From the NCBI RefSeq assembly GCF_002441715.1, contig NZ_JXJX01000010.1, positions 46,593 to 110,592 of the forward strand: a DNA stretch of 64,000 nt. The letters run 5' to 3'. Each line of letters starts with the position of its first letter. Positions within the stretch are counted from its first letter, which is position 1. The notes under the pieces are model-generated. The model did no database searches. It was not told where the DNA came from and worked only from the letters and a program-made list of their open reading frames with translations. The stretch is from Pseudolactococcus plantarum (GTDB taxonomy: Bacteria > Bacillota > Bacilli > Lactobacillales > Streptococcaceae). The translations under genes and the position numbers were made by a program. This document shows positions 44,431 through 54,100 of the stretch, in pieces.

Positions 44431-45999
44431 CTAACGTGATTTGAACGTTTCATCTAAATATTTTGTGACTGGTTCGAAAAAGAAATCGATGATACGTCGT
44501 TTACCGATTTCGATATCTGCAGTGACGGTCATGCCAACACCTACTTGCTTAGGATCTGATTTAAACTTAGTCTGTTTTTTAGCTAAACTGACTTTGGCTT
44601 TATACATCATCTGCCCATCTTTTTGTCTTTCAGACTCTGGACTAATATAAGTCACTTTTCCTGTTAAGACACCTTTCTTTTGAAAGGGGAAAGCAGCTAC
44701 TTTTATCGACACGTTTTGTCCGATATGAATATAGCTGATATCTTGATTTTTGATTAAGATATCAAAGTATAGGGACGCATCCTTAGGCACGATCGTTAAG
44801 ACTTCTTGAGCCTGACCTAAGGTTTTACCTAGTTCAACAGTTTTAATCTCACCTACTGTCCCTGAAATAGGTGCCAAAACAGTTTGATTAGCTGCTATCT
44901 TCTCGCCTTTATCAACAGCAGACTGATATTGCGTAATTTCTTTAGTTTTGTCTAAGACCATGTTTGACAATTTTGCTTTTTCAGTTGCCTGTGCTTGGTC
45001 AATCTGTAAAGTAAGCGCCGACACTTTTGCTTGGTAAATCTGAATCGTTTCTTCTTGGCTAGCTAGATTACTCATGAGTTGTTCAACAGTTGCCTCATAA
45101 GTCTCAACCTGACTCTCTATCTCTTTTGAGGCATCAAGCATCTCTGCTTTTTTGATAGCAACTTGTCGTTCATCACTCTCGCGATCTTTTTTAGCATTCT
45201 CCCAGTAACTTTTATAGCTAGCATTCTTTTGCATCTCTTGATAATATTTGTCTTCACTAGCTTTTTTATCAGCAACTTGTTGTTCAAGTTTTGCTAATTC
45301 TTGCTTGGCAACAGACTGTGTTTTCTTTTGTGTTAGATAAGCTATTTTACTTTGAGTTGCTTTAATTTCTGAGTTGATACCTGTTTTTTGCTTTTCATAC
45401 ATGGTGACGTAATGCGCTTGTTGCGACCGCTCATTTTCTAGTAAGTTGATCGTTGACTGATTCGTTGCGATTAAGCTAGTGTAGTATGCTTTGATCTCTG
45501 GATACCGGTCGATTTCTGATGGTTTGAGTACATCAGTTAAGGCACGACCTTCAGATACAGCGCATAAGACTTGTTTTTCCAACTTAAGTTGCGTTAATAT
45601 TTTTTCAGTTGATTGATTATCCACTTGAATCTGCTGATCATCATCAAATAAAAACAAAACACTTCCCCTTTTGACTTGTTTGCCTTCCGTTACTTTCATA
45701 GCAGTTATGGTACTTGTTTTTGGCATTTGGACATGAACGACATCTCCGATAGTTTTAGCGACTCCTGTACCAGTTGAGACAACAGCTAACTCTCCGACAT
45801 AAGCGAAAACAAAAAGTAAACAAATGACCAAACAAATCGTTTTCAGGATCAATCGAGCTGCTGGCGATACTGGTTGTTCTAGTAATGCAACGACATCAGG
45901 TCTAAACTCATTTAATATGCGTAATTCTTTTCTGTTTTGCCTGTCTATCTTTTTTTGATGTTTCAGTTGACTATCTGGCTTGTTTTTATCTATTTTCAT
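44431..45999 (-). CDS. HlyD-type membrane fusion protein of a type I secretion system
   Basis: 522 residues: a short cytoplasmic part, one transmembrane helix near residue 55-75, a lipoyl half-motif, a long coiled coil (about residues 130-370), and a C-terminal part that follows HlyD closely (GTVGEIKTVELGKTLGQAQE, NQDISYIHIGQNVSIKVAAF, PFQKKGVLTGKV, VGVGMTVTADIEIGKRRIID). In Gram-negatives this protein bridges to TolC; here no outer membrane is expected, so it must work in a one-membrane setting. Overlaps the exporter gene by 4 bp. Confidence 0.85.
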   Translation of the reverse strand: MKIDKNKPDSQLKHQKKIDRQNRKELRILNEFRPDVVALLEQPVSPAARLILKTICLVICLLFVFAYVGELAVVSTGTGVAKTIGDVVHVQMPKTSTITAMKVTEGKQVKRGSVLFLFDDDQQIQVDNQSTEKILTQLKLEKQVLCAVSEGRALTDVLKPSEIDRYPEIKAYYTSLIATNQSTINLLENERSQQAHYVTMYEKQKTGINSEIKATQSKIAYLTQKKTQSVAKQELAKLEQQVADKKASEDKYYQEMQKNASYKSYWENAKKDRESDERQVAIKKAEMLDASKEIESQVETYEATVEQLMSNLASQEETIQIYQAKVSALTLQIDQAQATEKAKLSNMVLDKTKEITQYQSAVDKGEKIAANQTVLAPISGTVGEIKTVELGKTLGQAQEVLTIVPKDASLYFDILIKNQDISYIHIGQNVSIKVAAFPFQKKGVLTGKVTYISPESERQKDGQMMYKAKVSLAKKQTKFKSDPKQVGVGMTVTADIEIGKRRIIDFFFEPVTKYLDETFKSR

Positions 46000-48119
46000 G
46001 ATGTTCCTTTCAACATATTTTCTTGCTGGTCATACAAACTTTTAAAAATGCCAGTTGGCTGAGCGAGAAGCTCGTCGATACTCCCAACTTCTTTTAATTC
46101 ACCATCTTCTAAGGCAAAAATCATATCTGCATCTTTAATTGTTGTCAATCTATGTGCAATGATGAGCACTGTCCGATTTTCAGCTATTTTCTTCAGGTTT
46201 TTTTGAATCACTTGTTCTGACTCAACATCTAAAGCAGAGGTCGCCTCATCAAAAATCAAAATTTTGGGGTTCGTCATCAAGGCACGCGCAATCGCAACAC
46301 GCTGTTTTTGACCACCTGAGAGCCCAACACCCTGCTCGCCTACTTCAGTATCATAACCATTTGGAAATGAGGCGATAAACTCATGCGCACCAGCTGCTTT
46401 TGCTGCATCAATCACCGCCTCAATCGAAGCACTTGGATAATTAATAGCAATATTTTCTCTTATAGTCCGATTAAATAGAAAATTTTCCTGTAAAACGACA
46501 CCAATCTGACTGCGCAACCACACGGTATCAGTGACAGAGATATTGACCCCATCTATATAAATATCCCCTGATTCTGGCACATAAAGCCTTTGAATTAATT
46601 TGGTTAACGTACTTTTTCCTGATCCACTGCGGCCAACAATCCCTACCGTTTTGCCTGCTGGTATCTCAAATGACATCTCCTTAATAGCAGGCGAACGATG
46701 ACTATCATAACGAAAGCTAACCTGTTGAAACTTGATATCTCCCTTTAATGCTTGCATTCTAGTCTTATTCTCACTCGATGATTCTATCTTGCTATTAAAA
46801 ATATCCCCTATCCGATCAATCGAGACACTCGTTTGTTGGACATCTTGCCAAATTTGAACAATCCGTAAAATAGGGCCACTCACTTTACTGGCTAACATAC
46901 GAAAGGCAATTAACTGACCAACTGTTAATTTACCGTCCAATACCGCTTTTGCACCCAACCATAAAATCAGCAAATCAGAAACTTTCTGAATGAACTGCCC
47001 GATTGCACTAATATCGCCAGACAAAATGGCACCTTTAAAACTTGCCTTTGTATAACCTGCTTCGAGTTCACCCCATTGTTCTCTCATCTTAGGTTCTAAG
47101 GCTAATGACTTTATCGTATGGACACCTGACACACTCTCAACTAAAAACGATTGGGCTCTTGCGCCTGTAGCAAACCGCTCTTCTAATCTTTGTTTAAATA
47201 GCGGTGTGGTCAAAATAGATAGACCGATAAATAAGGGAATGGTTAATAAAACAATCCAAGTTAAGGATAAAGAATAAAAACATAAGATGATAATATACAG
47301 TACTAGAAAGAAACAGTCTAATATGGCATTAAGTGGGGTACCCGTCAAAAAATTACGGATTGTTTCAAGTTCTCGGATTCGTGCAACTGTATCTCCAACT
47401 CGTCGATTTTCAAAATAGCGTAAGGGTAACCTTAAGAGGTGTTCATAGAGCTTAACACTCAACAGCATATCGATTTTATTTGTCGTATTTGCAAAGACAT
47501 GATTTTTGGCAACACTTAAAATCATCTCTAAAATAAATGAAATCAATAATCCTGTCCCTAGTACTGTTAACGTAGCTAGACTATTATGGGAAAGGACTTT
47601 ATCGATGACGACTTGAATAAAAATCGGTACAGAGATACCAAATAATTGGATGAAAAAAGAAGCAAGCATAACTTCTATTAGCAAATACTTAAATTTACTC
47701 AGGACTGGTAAAAACCATTTGAGACCAAACTTCTGATGGTTTCGTTTGATAACTTGATGCTTTAATAATATGACCGTTTCTACTGATAAGGCATCCAGTT
47801 CTGCAAAAGATAACGCTTTAGGCCTTTCTTCTTTAGGAAAATAGACCAATACTTGCGTTTCACTAGCCTGAAGCAATACATAATAGCTTCCTTTGACATC
47901 TACTAGTAAACAAGGTATAGGGTAACGATTTGACAAGGTTATTTTAAACTGTCTTGCCTTAGCACGGTACCCAATAAATTTTGCTATCTTAAGCATCTGA
48001 TCTGGGCTTACATCATCTGTTTCTGTCATATTTAATTTGTGAAATAGTTGTAATGGATCCATCGGGACGCCATGTAATTCACTTACCACTAATAAACTCA
48101 ATAACCAATCTTTCTTCAC
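45996..48119 (-). CDS. HlyB-type RTX exporter ABC transporter
   Basis: 707 residues, the same length as HlyB. An N-terminal C39-like domain (about 1-125) lacks the catalytic Cys, so it is the chaperone-like form typical of RTX exporters and not a double-glycine peptidase. Then a transmembrane domain with YFENRRVGDTVARIRELETI and RNFLTGTPLNAILD, very close to HlyB. The ATPase has Walker A GRSGSGKSTL, signature LSGGQKQRVAIARAL and Walker B ILIFDEATSALD. Starts with GTG at 48119 after AAGGAG. It heads the operon that contains HlyD-like, immunity and toxin genes. Confidence 0.9.
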   Translation of the reverse strand: MKKDWLLSLLVVSELHGVPMDPLQLFHKLNMTETDDVSPDQMLKIAKFIGYRAKARQFKITLSNRYPIPCLLVDVKGSYYVLLQASETQVLVYFPKEERPKALSFAELDALSVETVILLKHQVIKRNHQKFGLKWFLPVLSKFKYLLIEVMLASFFIQLFGISVPIFIQVVIDKVLSHNSLATLTVLGTGLLISFILEMILSVAKNHVFANTTNKIDMLLSVKLYEHLLRLPLRYFENRRVGDTVARIRELETIRNFLTGTPLNAILDCFFLVLYIIILCFYSLSLTWIVLLTIPLFIGLSILTTPLFKQRLEERFATGARAQSFLVESVSGVHTIKSLALEPKMREQWGELEAGYTKASFKGAILSGDISAIGQFIQKVSDLLILWLGAKAVLDGKLTVGQLIAFRMLASKVSGPILRIVQIWQDVQQTSVSIDRIGDIFNSKIESSSENKTRMQALKGDIKFQQVSFRYDSHRSPAIKEMSFEIPAGKTVGIVGRSGSGKSTLTKLIQRLYVPESGDIYIDGVNISVTDTVWLRSQIGVVLQENFLFNRTIRENIAINYPSASIEAVIDAAKAAGAHEFIASFPNGYDTEVGEQGVGLSGGQKQRVAIARALMTNPKILIFDEATSALDVESEQVIQKNLKKIAENRTVLIIAHRLTTIKDADMIFALEDGELKEVGSIDELLAQPTGIFKSLYDQQENMLKGTS

Positions 48120-48222
48120 ACACTACTCCTTCTTTTTAGCCTTTATAAGCTGGCCAGCATCTTTTAGTTTTATATCTCTTTTTCTTACTTATCTAAAAAT
48201 TTAAGTAATTTGATTATTTTTA

Positions 48223-48251
48223 ATTATACTATCTTTTTAACTTTATAACAA
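48223..48251 (-). promoter_or_regulatory. promoter of the secretion-toxin operon
   Basis: Minus-strand -35 TTGTTA (48251-48246) and -10 TATAAT (48228-48223), spacing 17 bp. The leader of about 100 nt has a small palindrome GCTGGCCAGC (48149-48158). No other strong promoter was noticed between here and the toxin. Confidence 0.7.
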
Positions 48252-48290
48252 TTCCCGTCTTTTTTATTTTAAAACATATTTTTATATACA

Positions 48291-48329
48291 AAAAAACACA
48301 TAGAGATCCTATTCTCTCTATGTGTTTTC
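48291..48329 (-). terminator. terminator of the Nudix gene
   Basis: Arms AACACATAGAGA and TCTCTATGTGTT with a T run on the minus strand. Confidence 0.85.
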
Positions 48330-48368
48330 ATACGATTAACGTTATCATTCGCTCAAGTTTAAACTGGT

Positions 48369-48857
48369 TTATTTACCCTGTTTAGTCAAGAAAGATTCTA
48401 AAAAATACTGGGCTAAGCTATTTGGTTTGATAGCTTGTCTGGCTTCATCTAACCCAAACCATTGGGCTTTATCTACTTCATCTGTTAAAGCAATATCCTC
48501 TTGTTGGGCGATACAAGAATAGTTTAAAATCAACGTGTTCGAAGGCGCATAAAACTGAGATTGATTCGGACTTATATGTGAAATCTCTAAGCCAACTTCT
48601 TCTGACACTTCTCTAGCGACAGCATCCTCAGCGCGTTCTCCTTGATTAATATAACCTGCAACCAAAATATTGTCTTTTTTCTGATATTGCTGGATCAACA
48701 GCACTTTATCTAAAGGTTGATTTAAGATGAGCATACTGACTGCAGCATTAAACACTGGAAACCGAAATGTATCACAGTTGCTACAAAACGGGATATCACC
48801 CTCATTTTTTAAAAAACGTTTTTCTAGTTTACACCCACATACTGAACAATAATTCAT
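48369..48857 (-). CDS. zinc-ribbon Nudix hydrolase, NudC-like
   Basis: 162 residues. A four-cysteine zinc ribbon at the N-terminus (CSVCGC ... CSNCDTF) and a complete Nudix box (GYINQGERAEDAVAREVSEE, then VGL). NudC-type enzymes split NADH and related dinucleotides or NAD caps on RNA; the characteristic SQPWPFPxS motif of true NudC is not visible (SQFYAPSN instead), so the substrate is uncertain. Stands alone. Confidence 0.75.
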   Translation of the reverse strand: MNYCSVCGCKLEKRFLKNEGDIPFCSNCDTFRFPVFNAAVSMLILNQPLDKVLLIQQYQKKDNILVAGYINQGERAEDAVAREVSEEVGLEISHISPNQSQFYAPSNTLILNYSCIAQQEDIALTDEVDKAQWFGLDEARQAIKPNSLAQYFLESFLTKQGK

Positions 48858-49012
48858 TTGACTACCTCATCACACTATCTACTCATTTTTTTAACATTAC
48901 TATCACTTAGTTATATCCTTAAGTATACACCTTATCATGATGATGTGCCAATGATGACCATCAAGCTATAGTTGTGTTAGCAGTCATTGCTCAGCTAGCT
49001 ACCTGACGAGCT

Positions 49013-49990
49013 TCACTCTTTTTCAGACGGATAATAAAATCCCCATTCTTTTCGCACTGCAGTCATCAAGTTCATGACATCTATCGTATAGGCTAAGGCA
49101 CCATCCAAATCTTGATTGTCTATAAACCGTTTGACATCAGCCACTTCATAGGCAAGTGCTTTAGCTGAGGACCCTTTAGCGATTTCTGTTTTCTGTCCTG
49201 TAGCTGTCTCGACAAATACCGCCTTATCGCCTCTTGGATAATCATATACTTCGATATAGCCTTTATCGCCAGAGATGAGTGCACGTTTTGGTTGTTTAGC
49301 CTGCATGGTTAAGGTGATAGAGGCCATCTCGCCTTCTTTGTTTTTCAACACAATAACCGATTCCTCATCCACACCTGTTTCGAAGTAATTGACTGTAGTC
49401 AACAATTGATTAGGCTGGCTTTTCATAAATAAACGTGCAACGCTCAACGCATACCCACCAATATCTAGTAACGCACCGCCTGCTAACTCAGGATTAAAGA
49501 ATCTATTGGTCACATCGTATGCTTTATGGCTTCCAAAATTAATTTGGATCATTTTGACATTACCAACAAGTCCATCATCAACGGATTTTTTCAAGTATTG
49601 CCATATCGGCATATGTAACACGGTCATCGCTTCCATCAATATTAAGTTTTTTTGTCTAGCTAACGCAGCAAGTGACGTTAATTCATCACTATTGATGGTA
49701 ATGGCTTTTTCAGAAACCACATGCTTACCTGCTTCTAGTGCTTGACGGATGAGCTTGGCATGCAGATGATGAGGAGTTGCGACATAGACGATGTCAACTG
49801 CTTCATCTGCTAATAAATCGGCTACTGATGCAAACTGGTGCTTAACAGGATACTGCTTAGCAAACTGCTCAAGTTCCTCCGTTCTTCTTGTTGTCACACC
49901 ATAGATCTCGCCTTTTTCATCAGTCAGTGTTTGTGCCATTTCTCCAGCAATCCAACCTGTTCCGATAATGCCCCAATTATATGTTGTCAT
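49013..49990 (-). CDS. Gfo/Idh/MocA-family oxidoreductase
   Basis: 325 residues from the ATG at 49990, preceded by AAGGAGT. Rossmann motif WGIIGTGWIAGEM, the conserved EKAIT (usually EKP) with the catalytic Lys, and the GGALLDIGGYALS segment. The family oxidises sugars and sugar derivatives with NAD(P). It follows rpiA by 14 bp, so a sugar-related role is likely; substrate unknown. Confidence 0.82.
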   Translation of the reverse strand: MTTYNWGIIGTGWIAGEMAQTLTDEKGEIYGVTTRRTEELEQFAKQYPVKHQFASVADLLADEAVDIVYVATPHHLHAKLIRQALEAGKHVVSEKAITINSDELTSLAALARQKNLILMEAMTVLHMPIWQYLKKSVDDGLVGNVKMIQINFGSHKAYDVTNRFFNPELAGGALLDIGGYALSVARLFMKSQPNQLLTTVNYFETGVDEESVIVLKNKEGEMASITLTMQAKQPKRALISGDKGYIEVYDYPRGDKAVFVETATGQKTEIAKGSSAKALAYEVADVKRFIDNQDLDGALAYTIDVMNLMTAVRKEWGFYYPSEKE

Positions 49991-50003
49991 AATATCCACT
50001 CCT

Positions 50004-50672
50004 TTATTTGTTTCTTGTTAATCTTGAAACCGTCCCTTGTCTACTGTCACCTAATAAGATGTCAGTCACCTCACGCATAAATAAACTATGAGAGACGATA
50101 CCGATTGTTTGATCTAAAATCTGTGCAATCATCTCAACGCTATCAGTTTGATGCCAGCTAATGTCAACTAAATAATTGCCATGTGGTGTTTTCTCAAATG
50201 CCTGGTCCTGCTGTCTTAATACCCCTTTTACCTGATGCGTGCGCTCAAGCTGTCGTAAGACGGGTAGCGCATCTGGTAGTAGCTCGCAACAAATTGGTAG
50301 GCTAAAGGATAAGTTTGCTTGATACTTTTCTTCTGTTGCGAGTAACACATAGTGGTGGGATATCTGTGCTAAGAGTTTTTCCTGTGTTTGGATACCCCCT
50401 TTGGTCTTGAGCGCGTGAAACTGTTCATCCACTAAATCACACCCATCAAATGTCCAATCAATGACGTCAACCTCTGAAAAATCAGTTAAAGCTAGGCCAA
50501 CTTCCTGACAGACTTGACGTGTCGCGTCAGACAGAGCGACCACTTTAAGATGTTTGGTTTGACTTTTTGACAAGGCAGTCGCAATCTGTGCCACTGTTGA
50601 GCCCCCACCTAAGCCGATGACTTGATGCTCATCAATTAAATTCAGAACATAGTTCGCTATCGTTTGTTTCAT
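50004..50672 (-). CDS. rpiA: ribose-5-phosphate isomerase A
   Basis: 222 residues. Interconverts ribose-5-phosphate and ribulose-5-phosphate. Motifs: IGLGGGSTVAQIATAL at the N-terminus, FDGCDLVDEQFHALKTKGG with the catalytic Asp and Lys, and the GNYLVDI part. Somewhat divergent from the core RpiA (for example DGCDLVD for DGADEVD), so it may be a second, pathway-specific copy. Operon with the oxidoreductase and divergent from an RpiR-type regulator. Confidence 0.85.
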   Translation of the reverse strand: MKQTIANYVLNLIDEHQVIGLGGGSTVAQIATALSKSQTKHLKVVALSDATRQVCQEVGLALTDFSEVDVIDWTFDGCDLVDEQFHALKTKGGIQTQEKLLAQISHHYVLLATEEKYQANLSFSLPICCELLPDALPVLRQLERTHQVKGVLRQQDQAFEKTPHGNYLVDISWHQTDSVEMIAQILDQTIGIVSHSLFMREVTDILLGDSRQGTVSRLTRNK

Positions 50673-50867
50673 AATACTTGCCTTTCAACAAATTCGCTTT
50701 CACAAAAAGTATAGCACAAGAAATTTATTTTTACAATAGATGACACTCAAGAAATAGTTTTTCATTTGCATATGTTATAATGACCTATAGAGATAAGACA
50801 ATCAAAAATCGCAAGATACAATGACGATTATATCTTATGTTTCTTATCATAATACGGAGTAAACCTG

Positions 50868-51689
50868 ATGAATATATTAGATCATATACAACAAAATTAT
50901 CCTACTTTATTTGAGAGTGAAAAGAAAATTGCTGACTATATTTTAGCCAATGCTGCTCAGGTCATTAATATGCCGATCGCAGTCTTAGCTAAACACGCAA
51001 AAGTCAGTGAAGCAAGTATCTCTAGATTTTGCAAAAAAATAAACTTAACTGGTTTCCACCAATTAAAAATAGAGCTGGCAAAAATTCAAGAAGATCGTCC
51101 TGCCCAACTGAGTGAACACAGTACGCTTAGTGATCAACTACGCACCATCGCACAAACAAAAGCTGATGAGCTCAACATCTCTACTGAAAATTTGGATGAA
51201 GCCCAATTAGTTCAGGTATTGAAAGCCCTAACTGACTGCCGACTCGTGCAGTTTGTCGCTATTGGTAACACCACACCCGTTGCCAAAGATGCTGCTTATC
51301 GGTTTAACCAACTAGGCATCACGTCAGTTGCCTTTGATGACTGGCAAGTGCAAGCAGCTTTTACGCTAAATATGACTGCCGACGATCTTTTCGTCGTCAT
51401 CTCAAATTCTGGTGAATCAACATCGCTTTTAAAATTAATTGACGAAGTCAAAGCAAAGGGTATCAAAGTGATTGCGGTTACCAATCACCCAGAATCTCCT
51501 ATCTCTTTAGTTGCTGATTTCCATCTAACAAGTTTTAGTCGGGATGCCTTCTTCCATAAAGATTATTATTTTTCTAGACTATCAGCCATGTATCTCATGG
51601 AATTGTTATTCTTAATTCTTTCCCAAGATCCCGCACGTCTGTCACATATCAAAGCACATGAAGATGTTATTTCTAGTGACAAAATTTGA
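50868..51689 (+). CDS. RpiR-family regulator (HTH plus SIS)
   Basis: 273 residues. N-terminal HTH_6 (FESEKKIADYILANAAQVI ... KVSEASISRFCKKINLTGF) and a C-terminal SIS phosphosugar-binding domain (AIGNTTPVAKDAAYRFNQLG, VISNSGESTSLL). GGAG precedes the ATG. Divergent from rpiA and the oxidoreductase gene, which are its likely targets. Confidence 0.85.
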   Translation: MNILDHIQQNYPTLFESEKKIADYILANAAQVINMPIAVLAKHAKVSEASISRFCKKINLTGFHQLKIELAKIQEDRPAQLSEHSTLSDQLRTIAQTKADELNISTENLDEAQLVQVLKALTDCRLVQFVAIGNTTPVAKDAAYRFNQLGITSVAFDDWQVQAAFTLNMTADDLFVVISNSGESTSLLKLIDEVKAKGIKVIAVTNHPESPISLVADFHLTSFSRDAFFHKDYYFSRLSAMYLMELLFLILSQDPARLSHIKAHEDVISSDKI

Positions 51690-51773
51690 AAAAGCAAGCT
51701 AACAGCAGACTAGTACGCCTATCATCTTTTATCTATCTTAAATGACTTTAAGATAGATAATGAACTAACTATC

Positions 51774-51804
51774 AAAAAAAGAGGACAGGAACCCTCTTTT
51801 TTTT
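51774..51804. terminator. bidirectional terminator after the RpiR gene
   Basis: AAAAAGAGG and CCTCTTTTT arms between convergent genes. Just upstream, 51729-51760 is a perfect inverted repeat with 14-bp arms (TTATCTATCTTAAA) and a 4-nt loop. Confidence 0.85.
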
Positions 51805-51826
51805 AGATGCATTTATAATGTGTTTT

Positions 51827-54100
51827 TTATTCATTTCCTTTAAGTGCTTGAACCATATCAAGATGTTTGATTCTTCTGCTAATAAATAATGTGGTGCTCA
51901 TCGCACATACAACGACAATGATAGTAGACAACAAAATGTTGTGCCAAGTGACATATGGTGTATAAGCTAATTTTATCGTACTAAATGTTTGTACATAAGT
52001 ATCTAAAAACCAAAACCCAAGAGGCAGACCTAAACACCAACCGATAGCTGTCGTACCAATATTTTCAAGCATCGTAATTTGTCTTAGTTCCTGTTTTTTA
52101 AAGCCAAGAACACTGAGTGTAGCATAATCTCTACTTCGCTCAACAAAGTTTAACGACCCTAAATTATATAACACAACGACAACTAAAAGAATTGCAAATC
52201 CCACAATCATTAAAAAGATACTCATCAAACTGGCTACAAAATCATTAGCGTTTTTTTCTTGATCCTGCATTTTTATAGATGAAACGACAGCTTGATCACT
52301 TTCAATATCATGATCGTAGTCACCTTTTCTAACCAATAATGTACTAGGAGAAAAACGACCGTTAGCTTTTTCAAATGCTTTTTGCGTCAAATATGCGCCT
52401 TGGTTTGTCTCACTTGTAATGATCCCTTTTATATCAAACTGATACTGTTTACCATCTAGGTAAGGTGTAACCTTAAGCGTTTGTCCAACAGTTAAGTTAG
52501 CACGCTTTGCAAAATCTTTAGTGACATAGATGCCATCTGACTTAACCGACTTTCCTGATTCAGTTTTGATGTTTACATAATCTCCATCACTCATCACGAT
52601 TAACAAACGATTATAGCCATCATCTGGTGTAAACTGTGCTTGTTTGATATCAACCCACTGCCCTTTGGGATAGTTATTTTTTACAGTATCATAATTTGGC
52701 ATATGTAGGCGAATATCATAGTTAAAATCCTTATGATAGGCCTTATCCACCAAATGATTGATAGATTGTGGCATACCAATACCAGCTATGAGTAGCATCA
52801 TACCAAATGCAACCCCAATGATCCCCATTAACAGTCTAACTTTATTGGATAACGCATCTCGAATTGCCCAACGCTGTTCAAAACGTAATACTTGCCATAA
52901 GGATGTCACACGTTCTAAGAGGACCTTTCTACCAGCTTTTTGCTTGTTTCCTCTTAAGAATTCTGCCGGCAGGCCTTTGATAGCACCACGGCTAGCGAGA
53001 TAAGAGGCTAAAATACAAACTGATAAGACCAGAATGATGACACAGGCAGAACTTAGTGAATAAGCGATTGTCCAAGAGGGAAGTGAGAACATTTCTTGTT
53101 GTGTGCCCAGTACAAACCAAGACATAACAGGGGATATCATAGCACCTAAGACTGCACCTGTTCCGCCAACTAGTAAACCAAAACTGGTGTAATGCCAGCC
53201 TATTTTCCAGTTTGAAAAGCCTAGCGCCTTCAAAATCGCGATTTCTTTTTCCTGCGTTTCAATCATCCTACGAATGGTTGTATACATGGCTAAAATCGCT
53301 AGTAAGATAAAAATGAAAGAAAAAAGATAAGATAGATTTCGAATCTGACCGACACGATCAAGGGCATCAGACACATCTACCAAAGTATGGCGATCGTTAT
53401 AGGCTAGTAATCGACTGCCTAGTATTGTGCTTAACTTTTCACGTATTTGTTTAGGTTGTCCTTTGAGTTCTAACATATTTGCTTTGCCTTGATAGCCAAG
53501 ATCTTCTATTAGTGTCGGCTGTGAGAGATATCCATAACCATAGTCTGAATGGTTTGGAGAGATGAACTCTTCTGTTCCTGTAAAATAAATACGATCCGCA
53601 GACTGAACGAGCCCAAGCACTGTTAGAAAAACATCCTTGCCTTGAAAGCTAAAACGCCTACTATCACCAACTTTAATCTTATTTGCTTTAGCATATTCGA
53701 TATTTAACCAGATACCGTGCTTATTCTCTTGTAACTGCTCACCTTTTACGATGTGAGGCTTAGTTAATTTAGCATCAAATGTATCTAGATATAACTGTTT
53801 TTCTTTTTTAGTTCCACGCGCAGCTTGTAACTGTACTCTAGTTGATTTACCTGTCTGTTTAATGCCTTTTATTGCATTAATTTGTTCTATGTCTTGCTTG
53901 TTAAATCCGGTACTCATCACCCATGAATCTGCTAGGTCTGAATCATTTATATAGCGATTCAAACTGACTTCTAGCCCGTGCCAAGCACCTTGTAAGCCGA
54001 CAAAAATCAAAATACTGAGAAAGGCCATTAGAAAGACTGAGAAAAACTGTGTCCAATTCCTCCGAAAGTCTCTTCTTAATTTTAAATTTAAGAATTTCAC
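51827..54100 (-). CDS. FtsX-like ABC transporter permease
   Basis: 757 residues. Two FtsX-type permease units: an N-terminal helix (FSVFLMAFLSILIFVGLQG) followed by a large extracytoplasmic domain, a three-helix bundle (LSYLFSFIFILLAILAMYTT), then a second repeat with the final helices. The cytoplasmic signature IRRMIETQEKEIAILKALGF is typical. With the ATPase encoded just upstream (1-bp overlap) it forms a MacB-like exporter or extracellular-ligand transducer. Last gene of the avrD-like operon. Confidence 0.82.
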   Translation of the reverse strand: MKFLNLKLRRDFRRNWTQFFSVFLMAFLSILIFVGLQGAWHGLEVSLNRYINDSDLADSWVMSTGFNKQDIEQINAIKGIKQTGKSTRVQLQAARGTKKEKQLYLDTFDAKLTKPHIVKGEQLQENKHGIWLNIEYAKANKIKVGDSRRFSFQGKDVFLTVLGLVQSADRIYFTGTEEFISPNHSDYGYGYLSQPTLIEDLGYQGKANMLELKGQPKQIREKLSTILGSRLLAYNDRHTLVDVSDALDRVGQIRNLSYLFSFIFILLAILAMYTTIRRMIETQEKEIAILKALGFSNWKIGWHYTSFGLLVGGTGAVLGAMISPVMSWFVLGTQQEMFSLPSWTIAYSLSSACVIILVLSVCILASYLASRGAIKGLPAEFLRGNKQKAGRKVLLERVTSLWQVLRFEQRWAIRDALSNKVRLLMGIIGVAFGMMLLIAGIGMPQSINHLVDKAYHKDFNYDIRLHMPNYDTVKNNYPKGQWVDIKQAQFTPDDGYNRLLIVMSDGDYVNIKTESGKSVKSDGIYVTKDFAKRANLTVGQTLKVTPYLDGKQYQFDIKGIITSETNQGAYLTQKAFEKANGRFSPSTLLVRKGDYDHDIESDQAVVSSIKMQDQEKNANDFVASLMSIFLMIVGFAILLVVVVLYNLGSLNFVERSRDYATLSVLGFKKQELRQITMLENIGTTAIGWCLGLPLGFWFLDTYVQTFSTIKLAYTPYVTWHNILLSTIIVVVCAMSTTLFISRRIKHLDMVQALKGNE

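Noticed and set aside
45996..48119. Double-glycine peptidase exporter for the peptide at 20866
   Set aside because: The N-terminal C39-like domain has no catalytic Cys in place and the whole protein follows HlyB; it is adjacent to RTX genes.
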